Shown here: piece after piece, positions 44,862-53,939 of the stretch | Numbering within the stretch: position 1 is the first letter of the stretch | Layout of the letters: every line of letters begins with the position of its first letter | Notes under the pieces: model-generated | Seen by the model: the letters and a program-made list of their open reading frames with translations, nothing else | Database searches by the model: none | What the model was told of the DNA's origin: nothing | Origin: JAHRAW01 sp963693025 | GTDB lineage: Bacteria > Pseudomonadota > Gammaproteobacteria > Arenicellales > Poriferihabitantaceae | Reading direction: 5' to 3' | Assembly (NCBI GenBank): GCA_963693025.1 | Contig: OY843749.1 | Span: 1,612,001-1,676,000, forward strand | DNA length: 64,000 nucleotides | Position numbers and translations under genes: made by a program

Positions 44862-46628
44862 TTATTGAAGTAACAGTCCGCCGCAGGCGGCGGGTGAGGT
44901 TTTGTAGCGGGAGGGATTGGGACCCAAACGTTTGGTAACGCTTGGGTCGGCCCACGTAAATTGAAGCGTGTTATCGTTTACGAATCTTGTCATCGATCTG
45001 TATTCATAGTTTTCTTCATTCCACCAATGAGTAAACGCATCGTATCCTTCAGCCCGGTAGTTCATTACGTGGATGTTTCTTGTGGGGTCACGCCCTACCT
45101 TTTGGTCAAGTTCAGCCATCGAAGCGGGTTGAACAGCGCTGCGGACGAGAAAACTATTTGGTCCAATTACTTTATATTCCTGCGTATACCTCCCCGCAAT
45201 CAGCTCCCCTGCAAATGTGTGCTCCCAACACCCATTCAGTTTTTCCATAAATCCCAAATCCGGCGCTGAGCCCGGCTGCGCATCCGCGCCGGCGACTTGG
45301 TAGTAACCGCCAAAGCGCGTCCACACTACCTCGCACGCCTCGCCGCCGCGCTGTATCGTCTGGCCGCGCTCAGCCGGCTGAAACACCGCCCGCGCGCTGT
45401 CGCCGCTTTCATCCAACGCAAAGCCGCCGTAGCGCACGCCGTCTTCGGACAACTCGCCGGCGTGATACGCGCCGTAGTGCACGCGGTCGGGCAGGTTGTC
45501 CCACTGCCGCGTGTCGGCGGTCGGGTCGGTTTTGTCGGCTTGCGATTGCTTGAAAAGGGAAAACAAGTCGGCGGCGAGGCCGAGCCCGATGGCGTCGGTC
45601 GCCTCGTCGAGCAAGCCGGATTGCAACATCGTATCGCCGGCGACTTTGGCGATGCTGCCGACCGTGGAGGCGATTTCGGCGGTCGTCTCAGCGCCTTGCT
45701 TGAAGCGCACTTGCCCTTTGAGGATGGCGTCAAACTCGCGCCCGCCGCGCGTGGTCGCCTGATAGGAAACGCTTTCGGTGTTCGGCAGTTTTTTGTGCTC
45801 GCCGGATGATTCCTGCGCGTAGAATGCGCCTTCCGAATTGCCGCCGCCGGCTTTGATTTTCAATAACTCGTTGTGCTCGCCCTCGGTGTATTTGACCGGC
45901 GCGCCGCCTTGCTCGGCGAGAATCAATACATCGGCGCTCTCGGCGGGCAGGTTGAGATTGGCGTTATATTTCTGTGCGACCGCAAACGCTTCTTTCGCCA
46001 AGCCGGTATCGCCGTTGCACTGCGATGCCCAGCCCTCCAGAAACGCCAGCATCGCAAAATCCTGCTGATAAATTTCGGAGCCGGCGAGGCTGTCCTGCAA
46101 AAACGCCGAGCGGAAACTGGCGCGCGCGTTTTCGTAGTCGTCTTCCATCAAATACAAAATCCCTCGGTAGTAGTAAGCCATCGCGCGCTCATAAGGCTCG
46201 CCGCGAAACACCTTGTCGGACTCGGCGTTGTAATTGGCGCGCGCTTTTTGTGCGACCGCATCGCCGCCGTAAATCGCTTCGATAATCAGCAACGCCGCGT
46301 CAAACGCCTGGGCGGCGAGTTGCTTGTCGCCTTCTGCCAGCGCCGCCAGTCCAATGTGCAGATGATGCAGCGCGCCGCTTCGTTCATCGCTTTGCGCCTG
46401 CTGGCGGTAACTGCTCGCCAGATAACGCGACTGAAACGCGCCACCGCTACTGCTACCGCCGCCACCCGCACCGCCCGCCGCAATCATGTTGCGCGCGGTC
46501 GCCAGGTCAATCATGCCCTCGTTGACATCGTAGTCAACAAGGCCGGCGGGGACGCAACCGGCGACCGCCAACACCGCGGCGACACCGCCGGCCAGCAGGA
46601 GGTTCTTGCTTGCGTGATACATGCTCAC
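44862..46628 (-). CDS. COG3014-like lipoprotein with C-terminal extension
   Basis: A 588-residue lipoprotein (lipobox VAGC). Residues up to about 450 are paralogous to the upstream gene, sharing FRGEPYERAMAYYYRGILYL and the TRGGREFDAILK/VDR-type segment. The last 120 or so residues (NGCWEHTFAGELIAGRYT onward) are unique to this copy and look like a separate beta-rich domain. COG3014 proteins cluster with lpoB/ycfL in many proteobacteria; function is unknown. Confidence 0.75.
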   Translation of the reverse strand: MSMYHASKNLLLAGGVAAVLAVAGCVPAGLVDYDVNEGMIDLATARNMIAAGGAGGGGSSSGGAFQSRYLASSYRQQAQSDERSGALHHLHIGLAALAEGDKQLAAQAFDAALLIIEAIYGGDAVAQKARANYNAESDKVFRGEPYERAMAYYYRGILYLMEDDYENARASFRSAFLQDSLAGSEIYQQDFAMLAFLEGWASQCNGDTGLAKEAFAVAQKYNANLNLPAESADVLILAEQGGAPVKYTEGEHNELLKIKAGGGNSEGAFYAQESSGEHKKLPNTESVSYQATTRGGREFDAILKGQVRFKQGAETTAEIASTVGSIAKVAGDTMLQSGLLDEATDAIGLGLAADLFSLFKQSQADKTDPTADTRQWDNLPDRVHYGAYHAGELSEDGVRYGGFALDESGDSARAVFQPAERGQTIQRGGEACEVVWTRFGGYYQVAGADAQPGSAPDLGFMEKLNGCWEHTFAGELIAGRYTQEYKVIGPNSFLVRSAVQPASMAELDQKVGRDPTRNIHVMNYRAEGYDAFTHWWNEENYEYRSMTRFVNDNTLQFTWADPSVTKRLGPNPSRYKTSPAACGGLLLQ

Positions 46629-46632
46629 CCCT

Positions 46633-47850
46633 CTAATGCGCCGAGCGCGAGCGCGCCCACACCACCGAGCACGGCTCGCCGGTCGTGTAGTTGACCGCGC
46701 TTGACGAAACGCCGGCGCTGAATGACACCGTTGGGCGGCTCAATTCATCCGCCGCGAAGGCGCCGTAGGCGACTTCCTCCGGCAGGTTCCACCACTGGCG
46801 CGTATCCGCTTCGGGTTTGGTGGCGTCGGCGCTTGCTTGCTCCGCCGCGGAAAACAGAGAAAACATCAGCCCGAGGCCCGCGCTACTCAGCGCCGAGTCG
46901 TAATCGCCAAGCGCACTGGAGACGTTGGATTGCGTCGATAGCACTTGCCCCACCACGCCCAGCACTTCCGCCGAGGTTTCAGCCGCTTCCTTGTATTCCA
47001 CTTTATTAGCCAGAATGCGGTCAAACTCGCGCCCGCCGCGGGTGGTCGCTTGCCGCGCGATGCTCTCGCTGTTCGGGAGTGGGCGGGCGGACGCCGTGGC
47101 GTGGTTTTGCCAGCGCGTTGTGCCGCCGGTTTCGGGTGTGGGCACCTGGTCCTGCGCCTTGATTTTCAAGTATTCATCGTATTCGCCCTCGGTGTATTTG
47201 GTCGGCGCGTGGCCCAGGTCAGCCAACACCAGCGTGTTGTCGCGCGCAGCGGGCAGGGTCAATTCGCCGTTGTGTTTGCGCGCCAACGCATAGGCTTCGG
47301 CAGCCAACTCCGTATCACCGTTGCACTGCGAAGCCCAGCCTTCCAGAAACGCGAGCAACGCGAAATCTTCTTGAAACTCTTCCGCGCCGGCCATGCTGTC
47401 TTGCAAGAAGCCGGACTTGAAACTGGCGCGCGCGTTTTCATAATCGTCTTCCATTAAGTACAAAATCCCTCGGTAGTAGTATGCCATCGCGCGCTCATAG
47501 GGCTCGCCGCGAAACACCTTGCTACTTTCTTTGTTGTATTTGCCGCGCGCTTTTTCGGCTTTTTTGTCGCCGCCATAGACCGCTTCAATGGTCAGTAGCG
47601 CATCGTCAAAAGTCGCGCCGGCGAGGGTGTTATGCCCTTCCTCCATCGCCGCCAAACCGGCGCGCAGTTGATGGCTCACGCGGTCCGCCTCGGGCGCGGT
47701 GATAATCGGCAGGAACAGCGGCTGCAGTTGACTCGGCTTGTCCGCCATAAACTCGGCTTTTTCTTCTTCGCTGGGTCCCGAGGGCGCGGAAGCGCATCCC
47801 GCCAGCAGTATGGCTGCCGCCGCCATGAGCGGCGTGATTGAGTGTGTCAT
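46633..47850 (-). CDS. COG3014-like lipoprotein
   Basis: A 405-residue lipoprotein (lipobox LAGC) with a helical, TPR-like body containing AMAYYYRGILYLMEDDYENARASF. It is the shorter of two tandem paralogues, four bases apart; DNA around 47430-47520 is close to identical to 46120-46210. It follows the LpoB-like gene. The duplication looks fairly recent, or maintained by gene conversion. Confidence 0.75.
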   Translation of the reverse strand: MTHSITPLMAAAAILLAGCASAPSGPSEEEKAEFMADKPSQLQPLFLPIITAPEADRVSHQLRAGLAAMEEGHNTLAGATFDDALLTIEAVYGGDKKAEKARGKYNKESSKVFRGEPYERAMAYYYRGILYLMEDDYENARASFKSGFLQDSMAGAEEFQEDFALLAFLEGWASQCNGDTELAAEAYALARKHNGELTLPAARDNTLVLADLGHAPTKYTEGEYDEYLKIKAQDQVPTPETGGTTRWQNHATASARPLPNSESIARQATTRGGREFDRILANKVEYKEAAETSAEVLGVVGQVLSTQSNVSSALGDYDSALSSAGLGLMFSLFSAAEQASADATKPEADTRQWWNLPEEVAYGAFAADELSRPTVSFSAGVSSSAVNYTTGEPCSVVWARSRSAH

Positions 47851-47916
47851 GTTTTCCCTCCGAAGGAATGACTAAAACGTGGATGAATGAACAGGTGATG
47901 AAGAGCCCCGCACGGG

Positions 47917-48630
47917 TTACCGGTAGATGATGTCGTGTTGCCCGGCTTTCTTGAAATCGTATTTGTTGGTCCAGACCACGAGGCCGTTTTCCAAATCGAC
48001 CATGCGAAAGAGGATGTTCATATAGCGCTCCTCTACGCCATCGCTGGTGCGCACATCCTGCGAAGTAATTCGTCCGTTCAAGCGGTAGTCGGCGCCGGCA
48101 ACCGCCTGGGTCAGTCCGGTGGTGCCGACATCGGTCACGCCTTCGCGTTTGAGGCTGCGCTCTTTGGCGACCATGTCGGCGTGCTCCCGGTCAACGAACA
48201 AAATCCGGCCGTTGGCGGCGATTTGCAGTTGGGTCGCCAGTTGGTCGATGATGATGTTCTTGTTCAGGCGTTGCGAACTTTGATTTTCAAAATACGCCGA
48301 ATCGACAATCACGCGCGGCGGCGTAGCGGCGCCGCTCAAAACCGGGTTAGCGAGCATGTGGCGAACCATTTTGTCCACCATACCGAGGATGTCCTGCGAC
48401 TCGATGCCGGTGCTCCTGACCAGCCCGGGGCTGGACACATCCTGATAGGTGGTGGGCGTGCCGGGCGCATTTTTAACACCGGAGCCGCCGCCGCAGCCGG
48501 CCACCAGCGCCGCTGTGGCGGTCAAAACCAGCGCGGCAAGCGCGCGCCGAGACGGGTTTTTTGTGTTGATTTGTAAGGGTTTTTCCGCTGGGTTTGTCGT
48601 CGCGTTTGCGTGGTGATTGGTTGATGTCAT
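47917..48630 (-). CDS. LpoB-like lipoprotein
   Basis: A 237-residue lipoprotein: signal peptide ending LVAGC, then STGIESQDILGMVDKM, ATPPRVIVDSAYFENQS and GADYRLNGRITS, and an ending in AGQHDIIYR. All are characteristic of LpoB, the outer-membrane activator of penicillin-binding protein 1B. It is the first gene of the leftward operon and diverges from an XRE regulator. Because the family has paralogues of other roles, I give no symbol. Confidence 0.8.
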   Translation of the reverse strand: MTSTNHHANATTNPAEKPLQINTKNPSRRALAALVLTATAALVAGCGGGSGVKNAPGTPTTYQDVSSPGLVRSTGIESQDILGMVDKMVRHMLANPVLSGAATPPRVIVDSAYFENQSSQRLNKNIIIDQLATQLQIAANGRILFVDREHADMVAKERSLKREGVTDVGTTGLTQAVAGADYRLNGRITSQDVRTSDGVEERYMNILFRMVDLENGLVVWTNKYDFKKAGQHDIIYR

Positions 48631-48699
48631 CGTGTTGGCTCTGGATGTTATTGAATAGTTTTGCTACCAATTTGGGAACTGGCGGGCGCGAAATTAGCA

Positions 48700-48718
48700 T
48701 GTTCCCAAGATGGGAACA
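48700..48718. promoter_or_regulatory. Inverted-repeat operator between lpoB-like and XRE genes
   Basis: TGTTCCC-aagat-GGGAACA is a perfect 7-bp inverted repeat. A related half site TTTGGGAAC lies at 48671-48679 beside a CCAATTTGG palindrome. The position between divergent genes suggests binding by the XRE-type protein encoded at 48802. Confidence 0.6.
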
Positions 48719-48801
48719 AGAGATTTTTCAATTTTTTTCATTATTTTTTCTATTCGAGATTTTCCGGCCTCGAAAGTCCGCCGGCGAAGGGGTGCGCGCT
48801 A

Positions 48802-49071
48802 ATGGAAAAGACCATTCACTCGCGCGCATACCATCTCCTGCTGGAATGGCTGAAAGCCGAGCGCATCCGGCGGAAACTGACCACGCGGGCGGTTACCGCG
48901 CACATCGATGTCGCTTACACTTGGGTTACCAAAGTGGAAAACCGCGACCGGCGGCTGGACGTGGTCGAATATGTGCGCTACTGTCATGCGCTCAAAATCA
49001 ATCCGCGCAAGGGCATCGCGATTCTGGAGCGCGAGTTGCGCCTGGAGCAAAAGACACACGCAAAGAAGTAG
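48802..49071 (+). CDS. XRE-type helix-turn-helix protein
   Basis: An 89-residue DNA-binding protein: LKAERIRRKLTTRAVTAHIDVAYTWVTKVEN forms a Cro/CI-type helix-turn-helix (residues 14-44). ATG 48802 is preferred over an upstream frame that would read through the inverted repeat at 48700. Probably autoregulatory, and possibly a regulator of the divergent lipoprotein operon. Confidence 0.8.
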   Translation: MEKTIHSRAYHLLLEWLKAERIRRKLTTRAVTAHIDVAYTWVTKVENRDRRLDVVEYVRYCHALKINPRKGIAILERELRLEQKTHAKK

Positions 49072-49165
49072 TTTTGTTCGCCGCCACCGCCTGCACCGCC
49101 ATACAATACCGAACCTGTGGCCGCGCGCGTTGTCGTAGCGGTTTGAGTTCATCACCACGTCCGAC

Positions 49166-49654
49166 ATGACTTCACGCCTCATCTTCCTCGCCGGCTTTCT
49201 GCTGTGCGCCGCTTTGATTGCGGCGGCGCTTTATTTTCAGCATGTGGCGGGGCTGGCGCCGTGTCCGTTGTGCATCTTGCAGCGCGTGGCGTTCATCGGC
49301 GTCGGATTGGTCATGGGGATTGGGTTTTTGCACGGACCGCGCGGCGGCGGGCGGCGGGTTTATGGCGCGCTGGCGGGGGGGGTCGCGTTGCTCGGGGCGG
49401 CGGTGGCGGCGCGGCATGTGTGGTTGCAGAGCCTGCCGGAGGGCGAGGTGCCGGAATGCGGGCCGGGGCTGGCGTTCATGCTCGATGCGTTTCCGCTGCA
49501 AAAAGCGCTCGGCTTGATTTTGCGCGGGTCGGGAGAATGCGCCGAGGTTCAGTGGACGCTGTTCGGGCTGACGATGCCGGGGTGGAGTCTGGTGTGGCTG
49601 GTGGCGCTGGCGGTGTTGGGGTTTGGCATTGCGTTCAAGCGCACGGCGGTCTAG
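49166..49654 (+). CDS. dsbB: Disulfide bond formation protein DsbB
   Basis: A 162-residue four-helix inner-membrane protein. The first redox pair Cys33-x2-Cys36 (CPLC) is in LAPCPLCILQR. The second pair is in the periplasmic loop (PECGPG and SGECAEV). It reoxidises DsbA and passes electrons to quinone. The dsbA gene is not in the window. It ends convergently, overlapping the cupin gene by four bases. Confidence 0.94.
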   Translation: MTSRLIFLAGFLLCAALIAAALYFQHVAGLAPCPLCILQRVAFIGVGLVMGIGFLHGPRGGGRRVYGALAGGVALLGAAVAARHVWLQSLPEGEVPECGPGLAFMLDAFPLQKALGLILRGSGECAEVQWTLFGLTMPGWSLVWLVALAVLGFGIAFKRTAV

Positions 49655-50052
49655 CACGCCTCCTCGGCGGTCACCGGGGTGTTGCGCCCGCCCAGAATGA
49701 CGAGCAGCGTGCAACCTTTTTCCGACACCGAAAAGTGGCGGCTGCCGGGCTGGTAGCACACGTAGTCGCCGGCGCCGAAGCGCGCGCCGTCGCAGTCGGT
49801 GAGTTCGCCGTCCAGCACATAAAAATCCTCGCCGCCGGTGTGTTGATGCGGCGTGGAAGCGGCGCCTGGCTTGAAGCGAATCAGCACAATTTCCGGGGTC
49901 GCGTCGGGCGCGCTGAGCGGCAGGTATTCCATATCATCGCGCGTGACGCCGTAGCGGTCATACGGCAGAAACGCGGCGCCGGCGGTGGCGATGACACGGC
50001 GCATTGAAGCGTCCAGCAAGTCGTTGTCGGGGAGGGTGGGTGTAGTGGTCAT
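49651..50052 (-). CDS. Cupin-domain protein (ChrR-like)
   Basis: A 133-residue single-cupin protein. Metal-binding motif STPHQHTGGEDFYVLDGEL is followed by GAGDYVCYQPGSRH, the two cupin halves, as in the C-terminal domain of ChrR anti-sigma factors. ATG 50052 is preferred; an in-frame TTG at 50106 would overlap the upstream gene. It lies downstream of a dehydrogenase and may share its mRNA. Substrate unknown. Confidence 0.8.
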   Translation of the reverse strand: MTTTPTLPDNDLLDASMRRVIATAGAAFLPYDRYGVTRDDMEYLPLSAPDATPEIVLIRFKPGAASTPHQHTGGEDFYVLDGELTDCDGARFGAGDYVCYQPGSRHFSVSEKGCTLLVILGGRNTPVTAEEAC

Positions 50053-50102
50053 GGTTGCGTTGGTTGGGGTTTGTTGGGTTCGGTTGGATTTAATTTCATT
50101 TA

Positions 50103-51056
50103 TCAACGCTCGATTTTAACTTCCTCGCCCGGCGCTTCGGCTTCGTCGTCAATCATTTCCGCGGGGAATCCGGGCGCGCGAATGTCCACTCCGCAGGCTT
50201 CCTCCAGCCGCTTGATGATGTTCGGCGACCACTCGCGCGCGCCGTATTTTTTCGCGCCGTCTCGGAAAATATCCACCAGCAACGGCGCCAGTTCCAGCGG
50301 CACATCGGCGCGCTCGGCGATGGCGTTGAACAAGCCGATGTCTTTGCACACCAAGTCCATCGTGAAGTTGATGTCGCGGCTGCCGTTCAAAATCACCTGG
50401 CTTTCGGTTTCGTGCACGAAGGAGTTGCCGGATGAAATGCGGATCGCTTCAAAGGTGGTGTTGAGGTCCATACCCGCCACCTTGGCGGTCACCAGCGCCT
50501 CGCACAGCGACACCAGATTGGCGGTCGCCAGATAGTTGGTCACGACCTTGAGCACCGACGCCGAGCCCAGCGCCCCGGTATGCAAAACCCGCCGCCCCAT
50601 GGCCGCCAGCGCCGGCAACGCCCTGTCAAACGCCGCGCGCTCGCCGCCGGCAAAGATGGCGATGTTGCCGGTCGCCGCCCGATGGCAACCGCCCGACACC
50701 GGCGCATCCATCGCCAACCCCCCCGCCGCCGCCACCCTCCCCCCAAGCCGCCGCACCTCGGCCTCATCGGTGGTGCTCATCTCCAACCACAACTTCCCCG
50801 CCGACAACCCCGCCAGTACGCCGTCTTCGGCTTCCATCACCTCAGCGCTGGCGGTCGGCGACGGCAGGCAAGTGATAATTGCATCCGCGCTTTCGGTCAT
50901 CGCTTTCGGCGACTTGCCCCAACGCGCGCCGCGCTCGAGTAGTGGGGCGGCGGTTGCTTCGTCCAAGTCGCGCACAGTTAAGTCAAAGCCGTTGCGCAAC
51001 AAACTGCCGGCGAGTTTGTTGCCGACGTTGCCTAGGCCGATGAAGGCGATTTTCAT
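50103..51056 (-). CDS. Beta-hydroxyacid dehydrogenase
   Basis: A 317-residue NAD(P)-dependent enzyme: IAFIGLGNVGNKLAGSL Rossmann motif, DAPVSGGCHRAATG substrate loop, and the catalytic-lysine region GSASVLKVVTNYL. Same family as the protein at 16894 but only distantly similar. It is followed by the cupin gene; a palindromic element (51153) lies upstream. Confidence 0.88.
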   Translation of the reverse strand: MKIAFIGLGNVGNKLAGSLLRNGFDLTVRDLDEATAAPLLERGARWGKSPKAMTESADAIITCLPSPTASAEVMEAEDGVLAGLSAGKLWLEMSTTDEAEVRRLGGRVAAAGGLAMDAPVSGGCHRAATGNIAIFAGGERAAFDRALPALAAMGRRVLHTGALGSASVLKVVTNYLATANLVSLCEALVTAKVAGMDLNTTFEAIRISSGNSFVHETESQVILNGSRDINFTMDLVCKDIGLFNAIAERADVPLELAPLLVDIFRDGAKKYGAREWSPNIIKRLEEACGVDIRAPGFPAEMIDDEAEAPGEEVKIER

Positions 51057-51152
51057 ATCGGATTGCTCCGGTTGTTTGCGTTTTATGTTAGCAGTTGTGC
51101 GACGGTTTCTTCTACCTCGTCATTCTCAAGTACTCGTCATTCACAACAACGT

Positions 51153-51352
51153 CGTCATTCTCGAGCGTTAGTGTCCGTTGCCGCCGCGCTTTTTCTTTTA
51201 AGCAGCGGCTTACGGACACTTGCGTCCTCGGGAATCTCCCTAATACTGGCACGGGCTTTGTTGGAGTTCACGGTAGACTTAGGGAGATTCCCGAAGGTGA
51301 TGAAAAATATAGTCGCTGTCGCTCCTTATTTTTCTATCATTCGAGAATGACG
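51153..51352 (-). repeat. 200-bp palindromic element, copy 6
   Basis: A 200-bp copy in reverse orientation between two leftward genes, with a reversed solo end at 51361-51392 beside it and a partial end (cgtcattctcaag) at 51118. No gene in the 51057-51417 gap. Confidence 0.92.
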
Positions 51353-51417
51353 AAGTGGGGGGCTCCTTATTTTCTACCGTTCGAGAATGACGAAGTTGGG
51401 GGTTATAGGGCTCTCGG

Positions 51418-52626
51418 TTAATCTGCGTTAATCTGCGTCATCTGCGGATCACTACTCATCTCCAAATGCAACCTATCCCCCACATAAGGATTCGCCTCCG
51501 CCACCGTCTCATCCAACTCCACGCCCAAGCCGGGCTCAGTCGGCGGGATGACATAGCCGTCTTCCCAGTGCACCGGTTTTTTCAGGATGTCGGCGTGGAA
51601 GCCGTCCCAGGTTTGGATGCTTTCCAGGATGAGGAAGTTGGGGGTGCAGGCGCTGAGTTGGATGTTGGCGGCGCCTTCTATGGGGCCGCAGTATAGGTGC
51701 GGGGCGATTTGGGCGTAGTGGGTTTCGGCCATGCCGGCGATTTTTTTGGCTTCGAGGATGCCGCCGACCCGCCCGAGCGCCATTTGCAGGATGGAGGCGG
51801 CGCCGTGTTCGAGCACGCGCGCGAACTCGTATTTGGTGGTCAGCCGCTCGCCGGTGGCGATGGGGATGCTGGTGTGGCGCGCCACCCGCGCCATTTCGCG
51901 CGGGTTTTCGGGCGGCGTCGGCTCCTCAAACCACAGCGGCTCCCACGGCTCGAGGCGGCGCGCCAGGCGAATCGCGCCGGCGGCGGTGAACTGTCCGTGC
52001 GTGCCGAACAGCAAGTCGGCGCGCGTGCCGACCGCTTCGCGGATTTGTTGGACGAACCGCGCCGAGCGGTCGAGGTCTTCGAGGCTCGGCTGGCGGCCGT
52101 CGTATACCGAGTAGGGTCCCGCCGGGTCGAATTTAACCGCGGTAAAGCCGCGCTCGACGTATTCCGCCGCGCGCTCGGCTGCCAGACGGGGGTCGGTGTA
52201 GACGGCGTCGCCGGCGTCGCCATCGCGCGGATACAGGTAGGTGTAACTGCGCAGTTTCTCGTGCACGCGCCCGCCCAGCAAGTCATAAACCGGCTTGTTG
52301 ACCTCCTTGCCGATGATGTCCCAGCAGGCGATTTCTATGCCGCTGAGCACGCCCATCAGGGAGACATCCGGGCGCAGGTTGTAGCCGCTGCCGTATACAT
52401 TGCGCCACAACTTCTCAATTTGGAAAGGATTCGCGCCGATGACAAACCGCGCGCACACGTCTTCAATCATCTCGACAATCACGCGCGGCCCGAAGGTCGC
52501 CGCATAAACCTCGCCGACGCCCTCCACGCCGCCGTCGGTCACCAGTTTAACAAAAATAAAATAACGCCCGCCAAAATGCGGCGGCGGGTTGGCAACCACC
52601 CAGGTCTTGAGGTCGGCAATTTTCAT
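51418..52626 (-). CDS. Enolase-superfamily dehydratase (mandelate racemase-like)
   Basis: A 402-residue enzyme. The N-terminal capping domain starts MKIADLKTWVVANPPPHFGG; the barrel shows metal ligands in WFEEPTPPENP and GERLTTKYEF and a basic residue in FTAVKFDPAGPYS. This layout fits galactonate/gluconate-type acid-sugar dehydratases. The final residues SSDPQMTQINAD derive from a simple atctgcgtta-type repeat at 51420-51446, not from the enzyme family. It diverges from the tctC operon, and may belong to the same catabolic region. Confidence 0.85.
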   Translation of the reverse strand: MKIADLKTWVVANPPPHFGGRYFIFVKLVTDGGVEGVGEVYAATFGPRVIVEMIEDVCARFVIGANPFQIEKLWRNVYGSGYNLRPDVSLMGVLSGIEIACWDIIGKEVNKPVYDLLGGRVHEKLRSYTYLYPRDGDAGDAVYTDPRLAAERAAEYVERGFTAVKFDPAGPYSVYDGRQPSLEDLDRSARFVQQIREAVGTRADLLFGTHGQFTAAGAIRLARRLEPWEPLWFEEPTPPENPREMARVARHTSIPIATGERLTTKYEFARVLEHGAASILQMALGRVGGILEAKKIAGMAETHYAQIAPHLYCGPIEGAANIQLSACTPNFLILESIQTWDGFHADILKKPVHWEDGYVIPPTEPGLGVELDETVAEANPYVGDRLHLEMSSDPQMTQINAD

Positions 52627-52752
52627 CGTGTGCGGTTTGGCGCCCGCGGTTTGGGCGTGAGCGCGGGCGGAATGAACGGCAAACATAGCCGCGCGAGCGA
52701 GGGCGTGTCAATAGCATCGGTAAGCGCGTGCCCGTCTTGGGGAGATTGCGCC

Positions 52753-52781
52753 TTGACAAGGTTTGCGGCAACCCGTACATT
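52753..52781 (+). promoter_or_regulatory. Sigma70 promoter of the tct operon
   Basis: TTGACA (52753-52758), a 17-base spacer and TACATT (52776-52781), about 60 bases ahead of tctC. A GntR-type operator candidate sits immediately downstream. Confidence 0.6.
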
Positions 52782-52791
52782 GCGCTGGGAT

Positions 52792-52808
52792 TTGGTATGC
52801 CAAATACC
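52792..52808 (+). promoter_or_regulatory. Candidate GntR operator
   Basis: TTGGTATGCCAAATACC holds TGGTATGCCA, one base from the palindrome TGGTATACCA bound by several GntR/FCD regulators, and an inverted GGTAT...ATACC. It covers the region just after the predicted transcription start, where a repressor would block tctC transcription. Confidence 0.5.
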
Positions 52809-52841
52809 GAACACTAATACCCACTATGAGGAGAGATGACG

Positions 52842-53846
52842 ATGAATAACACTATCAACAAATTGAAAGCCGTATTGGCGGCGATGGCTGCCGTCTCGGT
52901 GATGCTCGGTTTTTCATCATCCGCGCTGGCCGCCTGGTCGCCCAAAAAGCCGATTGAGCTTATCATCATGGCCGGCACCGGCGGCGGCGCCGACCAAATC
53001 GCGCGCTTGTTGCAGGGCTTGATCGAGCAAAAAGACCTGTCGCCGCGGCCGTTTATTCCGATTAACAAACCCGGCGGCTCGGGCGCCGAGGCGTTGCGCT
53101 ACATGCAGGACAAATCGGGCGACGACCACGTCGTGTTGGTGACCCTCAACAGTTTCTACACCACGCCCATCATTCAGAAAGGCATCGGCGTGGATGTGGG
53201 GCAGTTTACCCCGGTCGGGCGCATGGCGCTGGACAATTTCCTGCTGTGGGTGAACGCAGACCAGTCGAACATTACCGACCTGGACAGTTATGTGACGGCG
53301 GTCAAGGCGGCGGGCAAAAACTGGAAGGTCGGCGGCACCGGCATCGGCCAGGAAGACTCGATTCTGACCGCGATGATGGAAAACTATTTCGACTACGACG
53401 TAACCTACATTCCCTTTCCGGGCGGCGGCACCGTGGCGAAAAATCTGGTTGGCAAGCACATCGATTCGACCGTGAACAACCCGGCGGAGCAAAACGAGTT
53501 CTACCGCGCCGGCAACACCAAGCCGCTGGTGCAGTTCACCGCCAACCGGTTGCCGGCGTATCCCGATGTGCCGACCGCCAAAGAGTTGGGGCACGACATT
53601 CAATACTACATGCAGCGCTCGATTAACGGGCCTCCGGGGATGTCCAAAGAAGCGCAGCAGTGGTACATCGACTTGTTTGAAACCCTGTTCAATTCCGCCG
53701 AGTGGCAGAAGTTCTGCGTTGAAGACGGGCTGGCTTGCGATGAATGGGTGGCAGGCGATGCGCTGAGCGCATACCACCAAACCGAAATCGCCAAGCATAA
53801 AGACCTCATCCAGTCGGTCGGCGCAACGGCCATTACCGGCGAGTAG
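52842..53846 (+). CDS. tctC: Tripartite tricarboxylate transporter substrate-binding protein
   Basis: A 334-residue Bug-family periplasmic binding protein with a signal peptide ending FSSSALAA and the mature start WSPKKPIELIIMAGTGGGADQIAR. ATG 52842 is chosen because the aggag sequence at 52829-52833 is eight bases upstream; ATG 52836 would be too close. The ligand is probably a di- or tricarboxylate, but Bug proteins vary widely. First gene of tctCBA. Confidence 0.9.
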   Translation: MNNTINKLKAVLAAMAAVSVMLGFSSSALAAWSPKKPIELIIMAGTGGGADQIARLLQGLIEQKDLSPRPFIPINKPGGSGAEALRYMQDKSGDDHVVLVTLNSFYTTPIIQKGIGVDVGQFTPVGRMALDNFLLWVNADQSNITDLDSYVTAVKAAGKNWKVGGTGIGQEDSILTAMMENYFDYDVTYIPFPGGGTVAKNLVGKHIDSTVNNPAEQNEFYRAGNTKPLVQFTANRLPAYPDVPTAKELGHDIQYYMQRSINGPPGMSKEAQQWYIDLFETLFNSAEWQKFCVEDGLACDEWVAGDALSAYHQTEIAKHKDLIQSVGATAITGE

Positions 53847-53939
53847 GCGGAAGTCCGGCGTTGCACGGCCAACCCTTGCGGGGGCGCATCGCACGCTTGC
53901 GCCGCGCGGGGCGGTGCCTAACACACCGGGACAACTAAC

